Notes: a model not told the origin generated them from the sequence alone. A stretch of 64,000 nt of DNA from Hyphomicrobium_A sp965243865 (GCF_965243865.1 NZ_OZ251603.1:2542001-2606000), one strand, 5' to 3'. Positions 7,440 to 15,320 are shown, counted from the first letter of the stretch. Numbers and translations: made by a program.

Positions 7440-9104
7440 ATGAGCACGCTCGCCAATAAGATCCAGGAGGTCTTCAACGAGCCCGGCTGCGGGAAGAACC
7501 AGGGCAAGTCGGACAAGGAACGCAAGAAGGGCTGCACCAAGCAGCTGACGCCCGGCGGTGCCGCCGGCGGTTGCGCCTTCGATGGAGCTAAGATCGCGCT
7601 CCAGCCGATCACAGATGTCGCCCACTTGGTGCATGGCCCAATCGCCTGCGAAGGCAACTCCTGGGACAACCGGGGCGCAAAGTCGTCGGGTTCGCAACTC
7701 TATCGCACCAGCTTCACCACCGATATCAACGAGACCGACGTCGTCTTCGGCGGCGAGAAGCGTCTCTATAAGTCGATTAAAGAGATCATCGAGAAGTACG
7801 ACCCGCCCGCGGTGTTCGTCTATCAGACGTGCGTGCCGGCAATGATCGGCGACGATATCGGCGCCGTCTGCAAGACCGCGACGGAGAAGCTCGGCAAGCC
7901 TGTCGTTCCCGTCTATTCGCCCGGATTCGTCGGCGCCAAGAACCTCGGCAACAAGCTCGCCGGCGAAGCCATCCTCGACTACGTCATCGGCACCGAGGAG
8001 CCCGAGTACACGACGCCGTACGACATCAACATCATCGGCGAATACAACCTTTCCGGCGAGCTATGGCAGGTGAAGCCGCTCCTCGACGAGCTTGGCATCC
8101 GCATCCTCGCCTGCATTTCCGGTGACGCCAAATACCACGAGGTTGCCTGCTCGCACCGCGCCAAGGCTGCGATGATGGTGTGCTCCAAGGCGATGATCAA
8201 CATCGCCCGCAAGATGCAGGAGCGCTACGACATTCCCTTCTTCGAGGGCTCGTTCTACGGCATCGGCGACATGAGCGACTCCCTGCGCGAGATCGCCCGC
8301 CTGCTCATCGAACGTGGCGCGCCCGCCGAACTGATGGACCGCACCGAGGCCGTCATCGCCCGCGAGGAAGCCCGCGCCTGGAAAGAGATCGAAGTTTACA
8401 AGCAGCGCCTCGCCGGCAAGCGCGTTCTGCTCATCACCGGCGGCGTGAAGTCGTGGTCGGTGGTTGCGGCCCTGCAGGAAGGCGGCATGGAAATCGTCGG
8501 CACCAGCGTCAAGAAATCGACGAAGGAAGACAAAGAGAAGATCAAGGAGATCATGGGCCAGGACGCCCACATGATCGACGATATGACGCCCCGCGAGATG
8601 TACAAGATGCTCAAGGAGGCGAAGGCCGACATCATGCTGTCTGGCGGGCGCTCGCAGTTCATCGCACTCAAAGCGAAGATGCCCTGGCTCGATATCAACC
8701 AGGAACGACATCACGCTTACGCCGGCTACGTCGGCATGGTCGAGCTGGTGCGCGAGATCGACAAGGCGCTCTCCAACCCGATCTGGGAGCAGGTTCGCCG
8801 CCCCGCTCCATGGGACGAGACGACTTGGGAAGAAGTTGCTGACGCCGCCATCGCCAGGGAAGCAGCCGAGCTTGCGGCCAACCCTGAGCTGGCCGAGCAG
8901 AAGCGCCGTGCCCAGAACGTCTGCAACTGCAAGGCCATCGACACCGGCACCATCGAGGACGCGATTCACGAACACAAACTGACGTCGGTTGAGCGCATCA
9001 CCGAGCACACGCACGCTGGCGGTGGTTGCGGCAAGTGCTCTGGCACAATCGCCTCAATCCTCGCGCGCGTCAGCGAGACCGCGCCTGCGACGGCGGCTGC
9101 GTGA
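7440..9104 (+). CDS. nifE: FeMo-co scaffold NifE with C-terminal BFD-like Fe-S domain
   Basis: The protein has 554 aa, about 80 longer than Azotobacter NifE. Residues 1 to about 470 are the NifD-like scaffold with cluster cysteines (GGCAFDG, IACEGNSW, QTCVPAMIGDD) that, with NifN, matures the NifB cofactor. The extra tail (494-554) carries C-x-C-x32-C-x2-C (VCNCK... CGKCSG), the spacing of bacterioferritin-associated-ferredoxin [2Fe-2S] domains. Similar long NifE proteins exist in rhizobial diazotrophs as I recall. The start ATG 7440 is preceded by GGGAGATCCC. nifN begins 7 nt downstream. Confidence 0.97.
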   Translation: MSTLANKIQEVFNEPGCGKNQGKSDKERKKGCTKQLTPGGAAGGCAFDGAKIALQPITDVAHLVHGPIACEGNSWDNRGAKSSGSQLYRTSFTTDINETDVVFGGEKRLYKSIKEIIEKYDPPAVFVYQTCVPAMIGDDIGAVCKTATEKLGKPVVPVYSPGFVGAKNLGNKLAGEAILDYVIGTEEPEYTTPYDINIIGEYNLSGELWQVKPLLDELGIRILACISGDAKYHEVACSHRAKAAMMVCSKAMINIARKMQERYDIPFFEGSFYGIGDMSDSLREIARLLIERGAPAELMDRTEAVIAREEARAWKEIEVYKQRLAGKRVLLITGGVKSWSVVAALQEGGMEIVGTSVKKSTKEDKEKIKEIMGQDAHMIDDMTPREMYKMLKEAKADIMLSGGRSQFIALKAKMPWLDINQERHHAYAGYVGMVELVREIDKALSNPIWEQVRRPAPWDETTWEEVADAAIAREAAELAANPELAEQKRRAQNVCNCKAIDTGTIEDAIHEHKLTSVERITEHTHAGGGCGKCSGTIASILARVSETAPATAAA

Positions 9105-9111
9105 GGCGCTG

Positions 9112-10485
9112 ATGGCAAAGGTTTCCACATCCAAGAAGGCCTGCACGGTCAACCCGCTCAAGATGAGCCAGCCGATCGGCGGCACGCTCGCCTTCATGGG
9201 CGTCGAGGGCTGCATGCCGCTGCTGCACGGATCGCAGGGTTGCACGTCATTCGGCCTGGTGCTGTTCGTGCGCCATTTTCGCGAAGCCATCCCGATGCAG
9301 ACGACGGCCATGAGCGAGGTCGCAACCGTGCTGGGCGGCCTTGAGAACGTCGAGCAGGCCATCGTCAACATCTCCAATCGCACCAAGCCGAAGATCATCG
9401 GCATCTGCTCCACTGGCGTCACCGAGACCAAGGGCGACGACGTCGACGGTTTCATTCGCATCATCCGCCAGAAGCATCCCGAGCTCGACCACGTGAAGCT
9501 CGTTTATGTTTCGACGCCCGATTTCAAGGACGCCTTCCAGGATGGCTGGGCAAAAACCGTCACACAGATGGTGCGCGACCTCGTCTCCACGCCTGAGCCC
9601 CGCGCACCGCGCCGCACTGGTCACGTCAACGTTCTGCCCGGGTGCCACCTGACGCCCGGCGACATCGATGAGCTGCGAGAGATCATCGAGGCATTCGGCC
9701 TTACCCCGTCGTTCCTCCCTGATCTCTCCGGCTCGCTCGACGGCCACATTCCCGAAGATTTCACGCCGACGACGCTGGGCGGTATCTCGCTCGACGAAAT
9801 CGCAGCGATGGGTTCAGCTGAAATCACCATTGCCGTCGGCGAGCAGATGCGCGCTGCAGCGGTCGCCATGCAGGAAAAGACCGGCGCCCCTTCCGTCGTC
9901 TTCGATCGCCTCACCGGCCTCGCCCCCAACGACGAGCTGATGGCGCTGCTCGCGCGCGTCAGCGGCCGTCCCGTTCCCCGTCGCTATCGTCGTCAGCGCG
10001 GCCAGCTGGTCGACGCCATGCTCGACGGCCACTTCCAGTTTGGCGGTAAGAAGATCGCCATCGGCGCCGAGCCCGATCTGCTGTGGGCGACGGCAAGCTG
10101 GCTGCACGAGCTTGGTTGCGAGATCACCGCGGCCATCACCACCACGCATTCACCGCTGCTGGAGCGCGTGCCGACAGACGAAGTTCTGATCGGCGATCTT
10201 GAAGATCTCGAGCACCGCGCCGCCGACTGCGATCTCATTATTACCCACGCACACGGGCGCCAGGCCGCCGAGCGTCTGCAAGTTCCACTGTTCCGCCTTG
10301 GCATCCCGACATTTGACCGCCTCGGCGCCGGCCACCTGCTCACGGTCGGCTATCGCGGCTCGCGTGATCTGATCTTCGACATCGGCAACATCTTCATTGC
10401 CAACGCACACGAGGCAGAACCCGACACATGGAAGATCCAGAACGAGGCGAGTGATGATGCCAGTGCGTCGGTTACGACTCATTAG
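9112..10485 (+). CDS. nifN: FeMo-co scaffold partner NifN
   Basis: The protein has 457 aa and is NifK-like. The N-terminal region has CTVNPLKMSQPIGG, GVEGCMPLLHGSQGC and the STGVTETKGDD segment that replaces the NifK P-cluster region. It forms the NifEN heterotetramer on which FeMo-co is completed. The start MAKVSTSKKACT at 9112 lies 8 nt after the nifE stop. Frames open further upstream within nifE lack support. The 3' end overlaps the nifX reading frame. Confidence 0.97.
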   Translation: MAKVSTSKKACTVNPLKMSQPIGGTLAFMGVEGCMPLLHGSQGCTSFGLVLFVRHFREAIPMQTTAMSEVATVLGGLENVEQAIVNISNRTKPKIIGICSTGVTETKGDDVDGFIRIIRQKHPELDHVKLVYVSTPDFKDAFQDGWAKTVTQMVRDLVSTPEPRAPRRTGHVNVLPGCHLTPGDIDELREIIEAFGLTPSFLPDLSGSLDGHIPEDFTPTTLGGISLDEIAAMGSAEITIAVGEQMRAAAVAMQEKTGAPSVVFDRLTGLAPNDELMALLARVSGRPVPRRYRRQRGQLVDAMLDGHFQFGGKKIAIGAEPDLLWATASWLHELGCEITAAITTTHSPLLERVPTDEVLIGDLEDLEHRAADCDLIITHAHGRQAAERLQVPLFRLGIPTFDRLGAGHLLTVGYRGSRDLIFDIGNIFIANAHEAEPDTWKIQNEASDDASASVTTH

Positions 10486-10936
10486 CCCCGCCCTGGACCC
10501 AGGCGATGGCGACAATGGAGGTAACATGAAAATAGCGTTCGCTACTCAAGACCTGAAGCGCGTCGACGCGCACTTCGGCTGGGCGAAGAATATCGCCATC
10601 TATGAGGTGTCGCCTGAAGGCCATCAGTTCATCGAAGCGATCCAGTTCGATGGCGACCTCCAGGAGGACGGCAACGAGGACAAGCTGCTCCCGAAGCTGG
10701 ATGCCATCGCCGACTGCGCCATTCTCTATGTCGCGGCAATCGGCGGATCGGGCGCTGCCCGCGTCGTCGCCAAGAACATCCATCCCATCAAGGTCAGTCA
10801 GCCAGAGGACATCGTCGAGATCCTCGGCAAGCTGCAAGCCGTATTGAAGGGAACGCCCCCACCCTGGCTGCGCAAGGCCATGATGAAGGGGCAGGAGCGC
10901 AGCTTTGATTTTGAGGACGAGGTTGAACATGTCTGA
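10454..10936 (+). CDS. nifX: Nitrogenase cofactor carrier NifX
   Basis: The NifX/NafY-type domain starts at MKIAFATQD and includes VDAHFGWAKNIAIYEV and AILYVAAIGGSGAARVV. It binds and carries NifB-co or FeMo-co precursors between NifB and NifEN. Start choice is uncertain. ATG 10454 (160 aa) overlaps nifN and adds an RRLRLI-type N-terminus of the kind seen in other NifX proteins. ATG 10526 (136 aa) has a far stronger Shine-Dalgarno (TGGAGGTAAC). The stop overlaps the next start by 8 nt. Confidence 0.93.
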   Translation: MMPVRRLRLISPALDPGDGDNGGNMKIAFATQDLKRVDAHFGWAKNIAIYEVSPEGHQFIEAIQFDGDLQEDGNEDKLLPKLDAIADCAILYVAAIGGSGAARVVAKNIHPIKVSQPEDIVEILGKLQAVLKGTPPPWLRKAMMKGQERSFDFEDEVEHV

Positions 10937-11399
10937 GGCTGCAGCAGCAGTAGTCGCCGAGCCGAAAGCGGATTCGGTGTTTATCAAAGAGCTGGTCAAG
11001 CAGTGGCGCGCGCAGGACTTGCACGGCGCCTGGGAGGGCAAGACCGACCTCGACCTGCTAGAGCCGTACATTCTCGACAAGGAAAAGCGCAAAGAGATCC
11101 CTCTGATAGGCGATCCCGATCCCGAGACGCTGTGGCGCCTCGAGCTCTTCTACAACGCTGTTGGGCTCTCTATTGAGCGCGCAACCGGCATCATGGTGTC
11201 TCCCATCATGAAGATGCACCACGAAGGCTTCGGCCGCATGGTGCTCACTGCCGGACGTCTGGTCGTCGTCAACAAGCACCTGCGCGACGTGCACCGCTTC
11301 GGCTTCCCGAGCTACGAGAAGATGGCCGAGGAAGGCGAGAAGCTCGTCGCATCCGCTGTCGAGATGATCACCAAGTATCCCGAAGTCGCGAACTACTAA
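10929..11399 (+). CDS. NifX-associated protein, DUF269 family
   Basis: The protein has 156 aa. The conserved DUF269 core is present (IGDPDPETLWRLELFYNAVG, GIMVSPIMKMHHEGFGR, GRLVVVNKHLRDVHRFGF). The family is almost always directly downstream of nifX in Mo-nitrogenase clusters and is linked to cofactor assembly, but its biochemical role is not settled. The start codon overlaps the nifX stop (ATGTCTGA). Confidence 0.94.
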   Translation: MSEAAAAVVAEPKADSVFIKELVKQWRAQDLHGAWEGKTDLDLLEPYILDKEKRKEIPLIGDPDPETLWRLELFYNAVGLSIERATGIMVSPIMKMHHEGFGRMVLTAGRLVVVNKHLRDVHRFGFPSYEKMAEEGEKLVASAVEMITKYPEVANY

Positions 11400-11414
11400 A
11401 GAAGAGGCACGACC

Positions 11415-11621
11415 GTGGCTGATATCGACGCGCTGAAGGCTGACATCAAGAAGCTGTCCGCCAAGGCCACCAACATGAAAATGAATCTGCACGACCTCTC
11501 CGAGGAGTTGCCCATCAACTGGACCAGCATCCTCTCGGTCGCCCAGGAAACGTACGACTCCTACAAGGCGCTGGAGGAGGCTCGTGCAGCACTCAAACAG
11601 GCTGAGGCCAGCGCCGCGTGA
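11415..11621 (+). CDS. Small DUF683 / CCE_0567-type helical protein
   Basis: The protein has 68 aa and starts at GTG 11415 after GAAGAGG. Two long amphipathic helices (ALKADIKKLSAKATNMKMNL and YKALEEARAALKQAEAS) are joined by a DLSEELPINW turn, the signature of the small nif-cluster DUF683 family. Members form helical hairpin oligomers and sit between DUF269 and ferredoxin genes, as here. A metal-binding role has been proposed from a structure. The physiological role is open. Confidence 0.9.
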   Translation: MADIDALKADIKKLSAKATNMKMNLHDLSEELPINWTSILSVAQETYDSYKALEEARAALKQAEASAA

Positions 11622-11661
11622 GTGCGACGCGATTTGACGGAATGTGGAAGGGGCACGGACG

Positions 11662-11964
11662 ATGTTCACCAGACGCGATGGTAAGCCGTGGGAGCCGGAG
11701 TACCTCGTTGAGATCAACGCCACCACCTGCATCGGATGCGGCCGGTGCTTCAAGGTCTGTGGCCGCGACGTCATGCATCTGTGCGGCATCAATGAAGAGG
11801 GCGAAGTCGTCTCCCTCTCCGGCGATGACGATGATGACGACGAGTTCGAGAGAAAGATCATGGTGATCGACAACCCGGGCAACTGCATCGGCTGCACCGC
11901 TTGCGCGCGCGTTTGCCCGAAGAACTGTCAGACGCACACTCCAGCCAGCAGCATCGCAGCATAA
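11662..11964 (+). CDS. fdxB: Nif-specific ferredoxin III (2[4Fe-4S])
   Basis: The protein has 100 aa. Two ferredoxin motifs, CIGCGRCFKVC and CIGCTACARVCPKNC, bracket an acidic insertion (DDDDDDEFE) that is typical of the nif-specific ferredoxin III family. The start MFTRRDGKPW at 11662 has GGAAGGGG at 11646-11653 at the right distance. The frame can be extended to GTG 11644, but that overlaps this ribosome-binding site. It is a likely electron donor for nitrogenase or for cofactor assembly. Confidence 0.93.
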   Translation: MFTRRDGKPWEPEYLVEINATTCIGCGRCFKVCGRDVMHLCGINEEGEVVSLSGDDDDDDEFERKIMVIDNPGNCIGCTACARVCPKNCQTHTPASSIAA

Positions 11965-11973
11965 GGGGACCGA

Positions 11974-12690
11974 ATGACCGCGGCGGCACATGCATCACCG
12001 AGCGAGAAGCGGCAACTGACAAAGCCGACCGCTACGATGCGTGTTGCCGCCAAGCGGGGACCGGCCGCATATCGGGCGTTGACCGGTCGCGATCCGGCCG
12101 ACGCCTGCATCGACACTGATCAGGAGTTCGATGCCCACGTTCTCGCCTGCATCATCGCTGTGGCGACGTTGGAGGACGGATCCCTCTGCGAACGCATCGG
12201 GTTGGCGCAGTCCGATCTTTCAGACCTCATCGACCGGTGGTTCCCCCATACCGACTTCGACTGGCCGGGGCGCGCGGACGCGGCTGCCGCGGACGACGAG
12301 CTCGTCATGGTGCGCGATCTCCTTCTCGCCAACTGCCACCCCGGCAGCGAGATCGGCAGGCTTTTGGCCCACATGATCGCGCGGCGCTCCATGGAGGCGA
12401 GCCACCTGTGGGAGGATCTGGGGCTGCGTAATCGCGAAGAGCTGTCGCGCATGCTCAAGCGCCATTTCGCGCCGCTCGCCGAGCGTAATACCCGCGGCAT
12501 GCGCTGGAAGCGTTTCTTCTATCGCATGCTCTGCGAAGACGAGGGCTTCGTCATGTGCACCACGCCGGTGTGCACCGACTGCAGCGATTTCGACAATTGT
12601 TTCGGCGTCGAGGATGGCGAGAGCCGCCTTGCCCGCCGGAAGCGTGACGCCGAGCTGGAGGCGAATCCCTCTCCGAAGGTGATGGTGTGA
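11974..12690 (+). CDS. nifQ: Molybdenum donor NifQ
   Basis: The protein has 238 aa. The C-terminal Cys motif CTTPVCTDCSDFDNC (C-x4-C-x2-C-x5-C) is diagnostic for NifQ, which carries a Mo-Fe-S cluster and delivers Mo to NifEN/NifH. The preceding helical region (LLANCHPGSEIGRLLAHMIA, SHLWEDLGLRNREELSRML) is also family-like. The start is 9 nt after the ferredoxin stop. The last codon overlaps the irr start. Confidence 0.94.
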   Translation: MTAAAHASPSEKRQLTKPTATMRVAAKRGPAAYRALTGRDPADACIDTDQEFDAHVLACIIAVATLEDGSLCERIGLAQSDLSDLIDRWFPHTDFDWPGRADAAAADDELVMVRDLLLANCHPGSEIGRLLAHMIARRSMEASHLWEDLGLRNREELSRMLKRHFAPLAERNTRGMRWKRFFYRMLCEDEGFVMCTTPVCTDCSDFDNCFGVEDGESRLARRKRDAELEANPSPKVMV

Positions 12691-13280
12691 TGAAAGACGT
12701 TTCTGCGACCGAGGTGTTTGAGACCATGAACCAATCGAACGACGTATTCCTCGCCGTGCCGGAATCGGCAATCGATTGGCGCGATCCTTCATCCACCGAT
12801 GACCATGCCGATGGTTGCCCGTGGTCTTCGTGCAAGAAGCTTCTGCGCAAGGTCGGCCTGCGCCCGACGCGCCAGCGCCTTCTGCTCGGCTGGATCCTCT
12901 TTGCCAAGGGCAACCGCCACGTCACCGCCGACATAATTTACGAGGAGGCGGTCAGCGCTAAGCTGCCGATATCGCTCGCCACCGTCTACAATACGCTGAA
13001 CCAGTTCACCGAAGTGGGCCTTCTGCGCGAGATTGGCGTCGCTGGTCCTAAATCATTCTTTGATACCAATCCGAGCGCCCATCACCACTTCCTGGTCGAA
13101 GGCGAGGAGCACGTTTTCGACATTCCGGAGACGGAGGATGTCATTCTCGAGCGCGCCCCGACGCCACCCGAAGGCTTCGAGGTCGCCCGCGTCGACGTAG
13201 TCGTCCGTCTGCGCCGTCTGCCGACGGAAGACGCCACGGTTGAATTTGCAGCAAAGCCGACAAACGCCCCAGAAGCGTAG
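12690..13280 (+). CDS. irr: Irr-type iron response regulator (Fur family)
   Basis: The protein has 196 aa. The winged-helix segment GLRPTRQRLLLGWILFAKG and ISLATVYNTLNQFTEVGLL matches alphaproteobacterial Irr. A heme regulatory motif GCPW (near residue 43) and the HHH heme/metal motif (NPSAHHHF) are both present, while Fur-type C-terminal CxxC zinc sites are absent. Irr acts when iron is scarce and is destabilised by heme. This gene is translationally adjacent to nifQ (the stop and start share one base), so it is probably a nif-dedicated paralogue. A 20-bp direct repeat lies in its 3' end. Confidence 0.85.
   Translation: MKDVSATEVFETMNQSNDVFLAVPESAIDWRDPSSTDDHADGCPWSSCKKLLRKVGLRPTRQRLLLGWILFAKGNRHVTADIIYEEAVSAKLPISLATVYNTLNQFTEVGLLREIGVAGPKSFFDTNPSAHHHFLVEGEEHVFDIPETEDVILERAPTPPEGFEVARVDVVVRLRRLPTEDATVEFAAKPTNAPEA
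13245..13264 (+). repeat. 20-bp direct repeat, copy 1 (inside irr 3' end)
   Basis: Exact copy of TTTGCAGCAAAGCCGACAAA, also present at 14390-14409. The two copies bracket bfd-bfr. Confidence 0.9.
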
Positions 13281-13289
13281 GTTCAAGCT

Positions 13290-13305
13290 TGTTGTCTTGC
13301 GCACA
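13290..13305. promoter_or_regulatory. NifA upstream activator site for bfd-bfr
   Basis: Perfect TGT-N10-ACA just after the irr stop codon, whose 3' edge is 52 bp upstream of the -24 element at 13358. Confidence 0.78.
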
Positions 13306-13357
13306 CGGGGCATCGCAAAGCACTGAAAAACCGGGCCAATAGCAAACGCGAACGTCC

Positions 13358-13373
13358 TGGCACGTTGGTTGCT
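13358..13373 (+). promoter_or_regulatory. Sigma54 -24/-12 promoter of bfd-bfr
   Basis: TGGCAC-GTTGG-TTGCT is a full consensus match, 61 nt before the bfd start codon. Confidence 0.88.
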
Positions 13374-13434
13374 AAGATCAGAGATGGGGCCGGTGAACTG
13401 AAGCCGGAGAGCAAGCCATAAGGGCGAGCAAGCA

Positions 13435-13773
13435 ATGATCGTCTGTTCCTGCATGATCATTACCGACCAGGACATCGAGACAGCGCTCATCGATGTGCTG
13501 AACCGCCCCGACGCACCCATCCCGACGCCCGGTATCGTCTTTCGGCATCTGAGCAAACGCATGAACTGCTGCGGCTGCGCACCCGTCGCCGTCGAAACGA
13601 TCTACGACAAGGTGGGCGAGTTGGAGCGCCGCGGTCTCATCGCAGCGACCGTCAGCGCCACCGCCCGCAGCAAGCTGCTCGAGTTCAACGCCTGGCGCGA
13701 CCGCTTGCGCGGCAAGGAACGCGCGGCGGCAGGGTGCGACAGCAACTCCCAAGCTACGCGCGAGATCGCCTAG
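13435..13773 (+). CDS. bfd: Bacterioferritin-associated ferredoxin-like [2Fe-2S] protein
   Basis: The protein has 112 aa. The Fer2_BFD ligands are CSC near the N-terminus (MIVCSCMIIT) and CCGC (MNCCGCAPV, residues 44-52), in the CxC...CxxC arrangement. Bfd binds Bfr and reduces its ferric core so that iron can be released. A C-terminal tail of about 40 residues beyond the domain is longer than in enteric Bfd. It is first in a two-gene unit with bfr behind a NifA/sigma54 promoter, which suggests iron mobilisation timed to nitrogenase synthesis. Confidence 0.85.
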   Translation: MIVCSCMIITDQDIETALIDVLNRPDAPIPTPGIVFRHLSKRMNCCGCAPVAVETIYDKVGELERRGLIAATVSATARSKLLEFNAWRDRLRGKERAAAGCDSNSQATREIA

Positions 13774-13882
13774 CGGACATCGATCAATCCGACACACCAT
13801 CCACGTAGCAAGCCGTAATCTGGCCGCGCGCGATCCGGGCGGCCGAAAGGGCTCGGCAGATATCATTTGAAGGGGACGACCC

Positions 13883-14380
13883 ATGAAGGGAAACAAAGCC
13901 GTCATCGATGCACTGAACGAGGCTCTGAAGCTCGAGCTTGGCGCCGTCAACCAGTACTGGCTGCACTACCGGCGCCTCGATGACTGGGGCTTCACCAAGC
14001 TCGCCAAGAAGGAGCGCGAGGAATCGATCGAGGAGATGCAGCACGCCGACAAGCTGATCACCCGCATCATCTTCCTCGAAGGCTTCCCCAAGATGCAGGA
14101 GATCGCCCCTCTGATGATCGGCGAAACCCTGAAGGAAGTGCTGGAGTGCGACCTTAAGGGCGAGTACGTCGCGCAGGAGTTCTACTCGAAATCGCGCGAG
14201 TTGTGCCGCCAGCACAAGGACTACGTCTCTATGGAGCTATTCGAGGAACTCCTGGAGGACGAGGAGGGTCACATCGACTTCCTCGAGACCCAGCTCGACC
14301 TCCTGAACAAGATCGGCATCCAGAACTATGGCCAGCTCCAAGCCGCCCCCGCCAACGAGGTCGAGGGCAAGGCCGACTAG
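13883..14380 (+). CDS. bfr: Bacterioferritin
   Basis: The protein has 165 aa. It is a four-helix iron-storage subunit of a 24-mer with heme. Met52 (ESIEEMQHADKLI) is the heme ligand. Ferroxidase residues are the Glu in LKLELGAVNQYW, the ExxH in EEMQHAD and EDEEGHIDF near the C-terminus. It lies 109 nt after bfd, with GAAGGGGA as ribosome-binding site. Placement inside the nif island under the bfd promoter is unusual. The second copy of the 20-bp repeat follows its stop by 9 nt. Confidence 0.96.
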   Translation: MKGNKAVIDALNEALKLELGAVNQYWLHYRRLDDWGFTKLAKKEREESIEEMQHADKLITRIIFLEGFPKMQEIAPLMIGETLKEVLECDLKGEYVAQEFYSKSRELCRQHKDYVSMELFEELLEDEEGHIDFLETQLDLLNKIGIQNYGQLQAAPANEVEGKAD

Positions 14381-14389
14381 CGCTGTCGC

Positions 14390-14409
14390 TTTGCAGCAAA
14401 GCCGACAAA
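14390..14409 (+). repeat. 20-bp direct repeat, copy 2 (after bfr)
   Basis: Exact match to 13245-13264. It lies 21 bp before the NifA site of the iscA operon. Confidence 0.9.
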
Positions 14410-14430
14410 GAGTCGGCTATCGACGCCAAT

Positions 14431-14446
14431 TGTTGCGATCCTAACA
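14431..14446. promoter_or_regulatory. NifA upstream activator site for iscA-nifUSV
   Basis: Perfect TGT-N10-ACA, whose 3' edge is 56 bp upstream of the -24 element at 14503. Confidence 0.82.
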
Positions 14447-14502
14447 AGCAGAACACGCCAAGATAACACAATAATAACAATGACATGGGGCGGGGACCGT
14501 GG

Positions 14503-14518
14503 TGGCACGCTCGTTGCG
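14503..14518 (+). promoter_or_regulatory. Sigma54 -24/-12 promoter of iscA-nifUSV-cysE-nifW
   Basis: TGGCAC-GCTCG-TTGCG is a strong match, 41 nt before the iscA start codon. Confidence 0.88.
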
Positions 14519-14559
14519 ATGCATCCCATTAGCGAACCCATCCGAGGGAGTGTCCACCC

Positions 14560-14880
14560 ATGATCGATGTCACCACCGAAGCCGCCACCGCCATCAAGGC
14601 CGCCATGCAGCGCACGGGCAATGTCGAAGCCGGCTTGCGCATCACGGTCCAGAACGGCGGCTGCGCCGGCTACAAGTACCTCATCGGCCTCGACGCCGAG
14701 CCCCGCTCCGATGACTCCGTCATCGAGGCCAGCGGCGTGAAGGTGTTCATCGATCCCGATTCCGCCCCGCTACTCGCCGGCATGCGCCTTGGCTTCGTCG
14801 AAAGCCTCGAAGGCTCGGGCTTCACCTTCGACAACCCGAACGCTGCATCGAAGTGCTCGTGCGGCAAGTCGTTCGGTTGA
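14560..14880 (+). CDS. iscA: Nif-type IscA/HesB iron-sulfur carrier
   Basis: The protein has 106 aa and is an A-type Fe-S carrier. The three conserved cysteines are in NGGCAGY (about residue 35) and KCSCGKSFG at the C-terminus. The start ATG 14560 follows GAGGGAG. It is first in the NifA-dependent iscA-nifU-nifS-nifV unit. It probably accepts clusters from the NifS/NifU system for delivery to nif proteins. Confidence 0.94.
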   Translation: MIDVTTEAATAIKAAMQRTGNVEAGLRITVQNGGCAGYKYLIGLDAEPRSDDSVIEASGVKVFIDPDSAPLLAGMRLGFVESLEGSGFTFDNPNAASKCSCGKSFG

Positions 14881-14907
14881 TCTCGGATTTCGCGAAGGAG
14901 AACGCGC

Positions 14908-15291
14908 GTGGACGACGTTTCTGCAACTTCTGAAGCCGTAACAAAACGCGAGCCGACCGTGCCTGCGCGCTTCACGCGACCGGCGCCTCAGGCGCGCCCG
15001 CCTCAGGCGCTCCGGCCGCAGGCGCCGGCCCGTCCGGCCGAGCCGCGCGTCATGGACGGCGACTCGCTGGAGAAGATCGCGCTCATCGAGAAGGCCATCG
15101 AAGATATCCGCCCGTTCCTCAAGCGTGATGGCGGGGACTGCGAGCTGGTCGATGTCGAGGGCAACACCATCTACGTCAAGCTCACGGGCGCTTGCGTTGG
15201 TTGCCACATGGCATCCGTTACGATCGCCGGCGTCCAGGAGCGTCTGGTTGCGATGCTTCGCGTGCCGCTGCGGGTTGTTCCGGTCGGTTGA
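14908..15291 (+). CDS. nifU: Short NifU: C-terminal NFU scaffold domain only
   Basis: The protein has 127 aa and starts at GTG 14908 behind GAAGGAG. The N-terminal 50 residues are a Pro/Ala/Arg-rich linker. Residues about 52-125 form the NFU domain with the cluster-binding CVGC (LTGACVGCHMAS). The IscU-like N-terminal domain and the central BFD-type [2Fe-2S] domain of full-length NifU (about 300 aa) are missing. No remains of them are visible upstream, so this is a short form rather than a broken gene. Confidence 0.93.
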   Translation: MDDVSATSEAVTKREPTVPARFTRPAPQARPPQALRPQAPARPAEPRVMDGDSLEKIALIEKAIEDIRPFLKRDGGDCELVDVEGNTIYVKLTGACVGCHMASVTIAGVQERLVAMLRVPLRVVPVG

Positions 15292-15320
15292 ACTGACGAG
15301 CGTACCTTACGAGGCGGATC

